Shown in pieces: positions 4,064 to 8,681 of a stretch of DNA of 8,681 nt. The stretch is from the NCBI GenBank assembly GCA_023436495.1, contig JAEZIT010000027.1, forward strand, positions 1 through 8,681. The letters run 5' to 3'. Both the position numbers and the translations under genes were made by a program. The first letter of the stretch is position 1, and each line of letters opens with the position of its first letter. The notes under the pieces are model-generated. The model saw only the letters and a program-made list of their open reading frames with translations, was not told the DNA's origin and ran no database searches. The DNA comes from Acidobacteriota bacterium. GTDB taxonomy: Bacteria > Acidobacteriota > Blastocatellia > Pyrinomonadales > Pyrinomonadaceae.

Positions 4064-6508
4064 ATGAAAAGACTCAACGAAGTATCGCCGGCGAATGAGC
4101 TCGCAACCGTCGATTCCCAATTTCCCGCCGAGATCGAAGGACCATACTACGACGGTTACCACGACAGCCAGGGCTCGGACGGCGACGGAAATATATTCCG
4201 AAAACTGCTTCGGGCGCTCGTCAAACATTGGCCGTTGATTCTCTGTATCAATATCCTCGCAACTGCCGCCGCAATCGTTTACGTGGCACAGAAGCCTGAT
4301 TATTACAAAGCCACGGCACGCGTTCAGGTCAACGCGGAGACTAACCCAGCGATGGCCGGCCGCGGCAACGGCGGGTCGATCATCGTGAGCAATCCGGTCG
4401 CAGATCCGGCATATTTTACGACGCAGCTCCAGATCCTTGAGGGCCCGGGCCTTTTGCGTCGCGTCATCAAGACGCTGGACCTACAAAATAACCAGGACTT
4501 CAAAAATCCTCAGGCGAAGAAGAACTATTCGGTTTGGCAGAATGTTCAGCGGATGTTCGGCTTCGCGCCTCGAAACCAAGATTCTGAGGACAGTCCTGAA
4601 GCTGTGAAGGCTCCAGACATCCTTCCGCTCACGGCAGATAAATCTCTGGATCCGGACGAAGAAACACAGGCATATGCAGGCTGGGTCAATGCCGTCAGAT
4701 CCTCGCTCGCAATAACGCCGGTCAAGGATAATCGCACTAGCAACCGTGAAACCCGGTTGATCGACATCGAATTTATCCACCAGGACCCGGCAACCGCTGC
4801 AAAGGTCGTGAATACGATCGGCGACGTTTACGTCCTGCAGAATTTGGAATTGAAGGTACAGTCGAATGCTTCTGCCGGGGATTTCCTGCAGAAACGGATC
4901 GCGGAACTACAGGCCGAGATTCGTTCGGGCGAGGAACGGCTGATGAATTACGCCCGGAATAATCAGATAATTTCGCTCGACGCTGACCAAAACACGGTAG
5001 TACAGCGATTAACGGCACTGAACACGCAACTCGGGCAAGCTGAGAACGATAGGATCAATGCCCAGTCCGCATACCAAGCCGCTCTGCAAAACCAAATGAG
5101 ATCTTCGCAGGCGGCGATCGGCGACGCACAGACGTCCGGCCTTGAGACGCAACTAAACACGCTCCGGCAAAAGCTCGCCCAGCTTCGAACCGAATATACA
5201 GAAGAATGGTACGAGGTCGTTCAGACCAAAAAGCAGATCGAGAGTGTTGAAGCTCAGCTAAACGCAAGCAGGCAGCGTGTGTCGGGCGTACAGATCGCCG
5301 GGATTCAGGAGAAGCTGAACGACGCACTCTCACGCGAACGCGAGCTTCGCGCGAATTTCGAACAGCAGCGTGCCGAAGTGATCCGGCAAAACGAGGCATC
5401 GATCAATTATAAGATCATTCAACAAGAGATCGATACCAACAAACAGCTGCTCGATTCCCTGCTTCAGCGTTCGAGAGAGAACGACGTCATTCTGAACGAC
5501 ACGCCGAATAATGTGCTCGTAGTCGATCGTGCGGCCGTGCCCGGTTCGCCGATCGGGCCGGAACGCAGAAAGAACGTTATTATGGCGTTCTTTTTGTCGC
5601 TAGGTGCCGGCATCGGGATAGCCTTCCTGCTTGAATGGCTAAATGACACCGTACACAATTCGGACGAGATCGAAAGATCACTTGGACTGCCGGTACTCAC
5701 GGCAATTCCCGAAGCGGCGGGATCGCTAAGAAGACGTATCCTGCCCGGGCGGCTCTCCCTTTTGCGGCGAAATGGCCGGCAGCGCGATTACAGCAACAGC
5801 GAGGAATTCGCTGGGCCGCAATTCCGTGAGGCATTCCTGCAGCTGCGCACGCATCTGATGCTCTCAACCGCAGGTGGCCCGCCAAGGACGATCCTAGTAA
5901 CTTCCGGAGAAGAAGGCGAAGGAAAGACCGTTACTGCAGTGAATCTCGCCCAAAGCCTCATTAAAGGAAGCGAAAAGGTGCTAGTAGTTGATGCGGACCT
6001 CCGATGCCCGCGCGTCCACCAGCTAAAAGGCATTAGCAACGAGCAAGGGCTTACGACCCTTCTGGCTACCAAGGAAATGACCGACGAACTGCTCGACCAG
6101 ATCATTTATAAAGGCTCCGATGGCGAACCGGATTTTCTTACGGGCGGTGAAAGAACCGTAAATCCGGCGAACCTTTTATTTTCCGAAGAGATGAAAACGC
6201 TGCTGTCACGGCTTTCCGGGCGCTATTCGCATATTGTCATCGATTCTCCGCCCGTGCTTTACTTTGCTGACAGCACGATCCTTTCGACCATGGTCGATTC
6301 GGTGATCATCGTCGTTCGCGACGAGGTGAGTTTGCGTCAGTCGGTCATTAAGACGAAGAAGATCCTGCAGAACGTCGGCGCGAACGTGGTTGGAATGGTC
6401 GTCAACGGCATTCCGCTCCGCCGCACCAATTACAGCAGATATGGGTATTACGAATCTGCAAACGAAGCCGCTGCGGCGACCGCGGGTGAAGTATTAAAAT
6501 TGAGCTAG
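4064..6508 (+). CDS. wzc-like: Wzc-family polysaccharide co-polymerase with C-terminal BY-type tyrosine kinase
   Basis: An 814-aa inner-membrane protein that in its family controls chain length and links synthesis to the outer-membrane channel. It has a Wzz-type domain with a first membrane helix at about 56-76 and a long periplasmic part with heptad-like, Gln/Glu-rich coiled-coil character at about 250-475. A Pro-rich PGSPIGPERRKN stretch precedes the second membrane helix at about 504-526. The cytoplasmic kinase has a Walker A motif SGEEGEGKT (614-622), Walker A' VVDADLR (D643, D645), Walker B VIDSPP (D727) and FLTGG near 691-695. The C-terminal tyrosine cluster is Y790, Y793, Y795 and Y796, the usual autophosphorylation sites. 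Two departures are seen: the interface motif E..R..R reads E589..L592..R595, and the Pro common in Walker A is Glu617. The ATG at 4064 was chosen; GTG at 4049 would add five residues. The gene lies 39 bases after the export gene and 10 before the permease. Confidence 0.96.
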   Translation: MKRLNEVSPANELATVDSQFPAEIEGPYYDGYHDSQGSDGDGNIFRKLLRALVKHWPLILCINILATAAAIVYVAQKPDYYKATARVQVNAETNPAMAGRGNGGSIIVSNPVADPAYFTTQLQILEGPGLLRRVIKTLDLQNNQDFKNPQAKKNYSVWQNVQRMFGFAPRNQDSEDSPEAVKAPDILPLTADKSLDPDEETQAYAGWVNAVRSSLAITPVKDNRTSNRETRLIDIEFIHQDPATAAKVVNTIGDVYVLQNLELKVQSNASAGDFLQKRIAELQAEIRSGEERLMNYARNNQIISLDADQNTVVQRLTALNTQLGQAENDRINAQSAYQAALQNQMRSSQAAIGDAQTSGLETQLNTLRQKLAQLRTEYTEEWYEVVQTKKQIESVEAQLNASRQRVSGVQIAGIQEKLNDALSRERELRANFEQQRAEVIRQNEASINYKIIQQEIDTNKQLLDSLLQRSRENDVILNDTPNNVLVVDRAAVPGSPIGPERRKNVIMAFFLSLGAGIGIAFLLEWLNDTVHNSDEIERSLGLPVLTAIPEAAGSLRRRILPGRLSLLRRNGRQRDYSNSEEFAGPQFREAFLQLRTHLMLSTAGGPPRTILVTSGEEGEGKTVTAVNLAQSLIKGSEKVLVVDADLRCPRVHQLKGISNEQGLTTLLATKEMTDELLDQIIYKGSDGEPDFLTGGERTVNPANLLFSEEMKTLLSRLSGRYSHIVIDSPPVLYFADSTILSTMVDSVIIVVRDEVSLRQSVIKTKKILQNVGANVVGMVVNGIPLRRTNYSRYGYYESANEAAAATAGEVLKLS

Positions 6509-6518
6509 CGAAAGCTGA

Positions 6519-7391
6519 ATGACTGTAAAAGAAAACGAGATCTTTCCGATCATTCCAAGTATCTCCGTCCCTACGCCCCACCTGCATATTGCACCGACAG
6601 GCGGCCTTATACCAATAAGATTTGGCGAACTTTGGGAATATCGCGAACTGTTATATTTCCTGGTTTGGCGGGATGTGAAGGTCCGTTATAAACAGACCGC
6701 ACTTGGGGTACTATGGGCAGTTATCCAACCGGTCCTGACGATGGTCGTATTCAGCATTTTCTTTGGAAAGCTCGGAAAGCTTTCGTCAGACGGGCTTCCC
6801 TATCCTATATTTGCGTTCGCCGCTCTCGTGCCCTGGACGCTTTTTTCAAATGGATTGACACAGGCGACCAATAGTCTTGTCTCAAGCTCAAATTTGATCA
6901 AAAAGGTCTATTTTCCGCGATTGATCATACCGATCGCGACGGTGCTTGCCGGCGTGGTCGATTTTCTAATAGCTTTCGCCGTACTTCTCGTGATGATGGC
7001 ATTTTACGGTATCTGGCCGACGATCAATATCGTATGGCTGCCCGTTCTTGTCTTGCTAACAGTTACGGTCACGCTTGCGGTCAGCGTTTGGCTGTCAGCG
7101 CTGAATGTGCAATACCGAGACGTCCGTTATATCGTCCCTTTCCTTTCGCAGATATGGCTATTCGCTACGCCGATCGCTTATTCGAGCTCAATGCTGAGCG
7201 AACCATGGCGAACACTTTACGGCATTAATCCGATGGTCGGCGTCGTCGAGGGATTTCGCTGGGCACTGCTCGGATCAGGATCCGGGCCTGGCTCAATGGT
7301 CATCGTGTCCGCTGCCGCCACAGTGCTGATGTTGATAACAGGCGCCTATTATTTCCGAAGAATGGAAAGGTCGTTTGCCGATATTATATGA
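6519..7391 (+). CDS. ABC-2 permease for polysaccharide or glycolipid export (Wzm/KpsM/TagG-like)
   Basis: A 290-aa inner-membrane permease of the ABC-2 family, which moves lipid-linked O-antigen, teichoic acid or capsule across the inner membrane. The family signature is clear at about 39-71: W-x-YRELLYFLVWRDVKVRY, then QTALGVLWAVIQP. About six membrane helices follow, at roughly 64-83, 93-115, 136-164, 172-195, 204-222 and 265-283, and the protein ends in a short basic tail (FRRMERSF). The first 30 residues are hydrophilic and proline-rich and precede the conserved amphipathic segment. Such permeases need a separate ATPase (Wzt/KpsT/TagH type). No such gene adjoins it in this window, so it must lie downstream or elsewhere. 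The start is 10 bases after the kinase gene, and the stop overlaps the NeuB start by 4 bases (ATGA), which suggests translational coupling. The exact substrate cannot be read from the sequence. Confidence 0.95.
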   Translation: MTVKENEIFPIIPSISVPTPHLHIAPTGGLIPIRFGELWEYRELLYFLVWRDVKVRYKQTALGVLWAVIQPVLTMVVFSIFFGKLGKLSSDGLPYPIFAFAALVPWTLFSNGLTQATNSLVSSSNLIKKVYFPRLIIPIATVLAGVVDFLIAFAVLLVMMAFYGIWPTINIVWLPVLVLLTVTVTLAVSVWLSALNVQYRDVRYIVPFLSQIWLFATPIAYSSSMLSEPWRTLYGINPMVGVVEGFRWALLGSGSGPGSMVIVSAAATVLMLITGAYYFRRMERSFADII

Positions 7392-8464
7392 AACGCGGGT
7401 TCAGGAATATCAGCCTTGCTCAATTTCCGGATGCGTCGCCGGGACGCTGCCTGATCATCGGCGAGGTAGCCCAGACACACGATGGAAGCCTCGGCCAGGC
7501 ACACGCGTTCATTGATGCGATCGCCAACGCTGGTGCCGACGCCGTCAAATTTCAGACGCATATTGCGTCTGCGGAGAGTACGCCGGCCGAGCCTTGGCGT
7601 ATCAAATTCAGCCGTCAGGACAGAACCCGCTATGAATACTGGCAGAGAATGGAATTCGCTCCGGAACAATGGGCCGGCCTGAAGGAACACGCCGAATCAC
7701 GCGGCCTCTTGTTCATAAGCTCTCCGTTTTCGATGCAGGCATTCGAGCTGTTGGACAGTATGGGAATGAACGTCTGGAAGATCGCGTCGGGCGAATCCGG
7801 AAATTCGCAAATGATCTCGGCCGCTGCCCGGACAGGAAAGCCAGTCATGCTGTCATCCGGCATGTCAGGCCTTGGCGAGCTTGATGAAGCAGTGGCGATC
7901 GCAAAGCGATATTCGGCGCCGCTGGCCGTACTTCAATGCACGTCGGCGTATCCGTGTCCGCCGGAAAAGATCGGATTGAATATGATCGACGAATTTCGGG
8001 ACCGATACGGCTGTTCCGTCGGCTTGTCCGACCATTCGGGCAAAATCTACACAGGCCTCGCCGCAGCAGCATTAGGAGCCGAAGTACTTGAGGTCCATAT
8101 AACGCTCAGCCGTGAAATGTTCGGTCCGGACGTAGCTTCATCCATCACGACGAGCGAGCTAGCGCAGCTTGTTGTCGGAGTTCGTGAGATCGAACGGATG
8201 ATCGAGAATCCCGTCCAAAAGGATGCGGCCGCCGAGGAATTGGAACCTCTTCGAAAAATATTTACGAAGAGTATCTATGCCGCGACCTCGCTCTCGGCGG
8301 GGACGCTTCTCGAAGAAGGCCATTTGCTGCTGAAAAAGCCCGGCAGCGGCTTACCCGCGGCCGACCTGCCGAAATTAGTTGGTAAGCGGCTAAGAAAGGA
8401 AGTCTCGCAGGACCAGCAGATCAGCCTCGACGATATTGACTGGGCAGCGGAAGCCGCGGCCTGA
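7388..8464 (+). CDS. neuB-like: NeuB-family nonulosonic (sialic-type) acid synthase
   Basis: A 358-aa cytoplasmic enzyme of the sialic acid synthase family, which condenses phosphoenolpyruvate with a hexosamine such as ManNAc to make a nine-carbon acid. An N-terminal TIM barrel (about 20-285) is followed by a C-terminal SAF/antifreeze-like domain (about 295-355), the normal full architecture. Visible motifs are GADAVKFQTH (49-58), SSPFS near 112-116, IASGESGN near 133-140, LSDHS with His216, and EVHIT with His237. These two His are 21 residues apart, as are the Mn2+ ligands His215 and His236 of Neisseria NeuB. GPDVASS follows. Two differences are worth noting: the usual INH-G near the start reads QTHDG (29-33), and the SAF-domain Arg corresponding to Neisseria Arg314 (KRPG) is Lys317 (KKPG). 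The product may therefore be sialic, legionaminic or another acid. It overlaps the permease stop, and a NeuC-like gene follows after 18 bases. Confidence 0.95.
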   Translation: MKRGFRNISLAQFPDASPGRCLIIGEVAQTHDGSLGQAHAFIDAIANAGADAVKFQTHIASAESTPAEPWRIKFSRQDRTRYEYWQRMEFAPEQWAGLKEHAESRGLLFISSPFSMQAFELLDSMGMNVWKIASGESGNSQMISAAARTGKPVMLSSGMSGLGELDEAVAIAKRYSAPLAVLQCTSAYPCPPEKIGLNMIDEFRDRYGCSVGLSDHSGKIYTGLAAAALGAEVLEVHITLSREMFGPDVASSITTSELAQLVVGVREIERMIENPVQKDAAAEELEPLRKIFTKSIYAATSLSAGTLLEEGHLLLKKPGSGLPAADLPKLVGKRLRKEVSQDQQISLDDIDWAAEAAA

Positions 8465-8482
8465 CGGCGTCGAAACAACCAT

Positions 8483-8681
8483 ATGGCTAGAAAAGTTTGT
8501 GTTGTAATTACGGCTCGCCCAAGTTACAGCCGAATAAAAACCGCTCTCAAAGCGATCAAGGACTCAGAAGATCTCGAACTTCAGCTCGTGATCGCGGCCT
8601 CGGCGCTGCTCGATCGCTATGGCACTGCCGTCAACTACGTTGAGATGGACGGATTCGATGTCGCGGCACGAGTATATATGG
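8483..8681 (+). CDS. neuC-like: NeuC-family hydrolysing UDP-GlcNAc 2-epimerase, 5' part only
   Basis: Only the first 66 codons are present; the gene runs off the window edge. The frame begins MARKVCVVITARPSYSRIKT and continues with LELQLVIAASALLDRYG and a VNYVEMDGFD segment. This is the N-terminal Rossmann fold of the UDP-N-acetylglucosamine 2-epimerase superfamily. NeuC-type members hydrolyse UDP-GlcNAc to ManNAc and UDP, supplying the substrate for NeuB, and the adjacent neuB-like gene supports this role over the non-hydrolysing WecB type. The segment TARPSYSR stands where E. coli NeuC has TGSRAEYG. The start at ATG 8483 lies 18 bases after the NeuB stop, with no clear ribosome site, and follows in the same operon. 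A CMP-transferase would be expected farther downstream. Catalytic residues lie beyond the window, so completeness cannot be judged. Confidence 0.88.
   Translation, partial: MARKVCVVITARPSYSRIKTALKAIKDSEDLELQLVIAASALLDRYGTAVNYVEMDGFDVAARVYM

Noticed and set aside
7270..7283. Perfect 6-bp inverted repeat CGGATC-AG-GATCCG
   Set aside because: It lies inside the permease coding sequence and arises from a Gly-Ser-Gly-Ser-Gly codon run.

Overview
The window reads as the start of a bacterial surface-polysaccharide (capsule or exopolysaccharide) locus next to a tRNA gene. All protein genes are on the + strand. GC content is moderate, Shine-Dalgarno sequences are mostly weak, and the polysaccharide genes follow the order Wza-like channel, Wzc-like tyrosine kinase, ABC-2 permease, NeuB, NeuC. 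A Gram-negative (diderm) organism is implied by the Wza-type outer-membrane exporter. An Acidobacteriota-like source would fit the style of the proteins, but that is an impression and not something the sequence proves.

Region 1 (1-156): a complete tRNA-Pro(CGG) gene with encoded CCA, followed at once by a rho-independent terminator. Region 2 (157-651): nearly 500 bases without a credible gene. It holds a near-perfect sigma-54 promoter (439-453), possible upstream inverted repeats, and a downstream leader of about 185 nt that can fold into two good hairpins. Region 3 (652-2425): two paralogous LuxR/NarL-type regulators, each 233 aa by the starts chosen here, separated by a strong 14-bp-stem terminator. 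Both keep an intact helix-turn-helix, but their receiver domains are degenerate: the phospho-acceptor Asp is Cys65 in the first and Glu59 in the second. Region 4 (2426-2683): a 258-base gap with several inverted repeats, the likely promoter and leader region of the downstream operon.

Region 5 (2684-8681): a tight gene string, probably one operon. It contains a small, very basic protein of unknown function, a Wza-family polysaccharide export protein with a cleavable signal peptide but no lipobox, a Wzc-family co-polymerase/BY-kinase, an ABC-2 O-antigen/capsule-type permease, a NeuB-family nonulosonic-acid synthase overlapping the permease by 4 bases, and the 5' end of a NeuC-family hydrolysing UDP-GlcNAc 2-epimerase cut by the window edge.

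Working together: NeuC and NeuB would make a sialic-acid-like nine-carbon sugar. The permease, with an ATPase not seen here, would move a glycan or lipid-linked glycan across the inner membrane. Wzc and Wza would control length and export. The two atypical regulators, one behind a sigma-54 promoter, are the natural candidates to control the locus. The most unusual content is this tandem pair of phosphorylation-independent-looking regulators and the structured sigma-54 leader in front of the first. I do not see a mobile element, CRISPR array or wholly novel enzyme system in the window.
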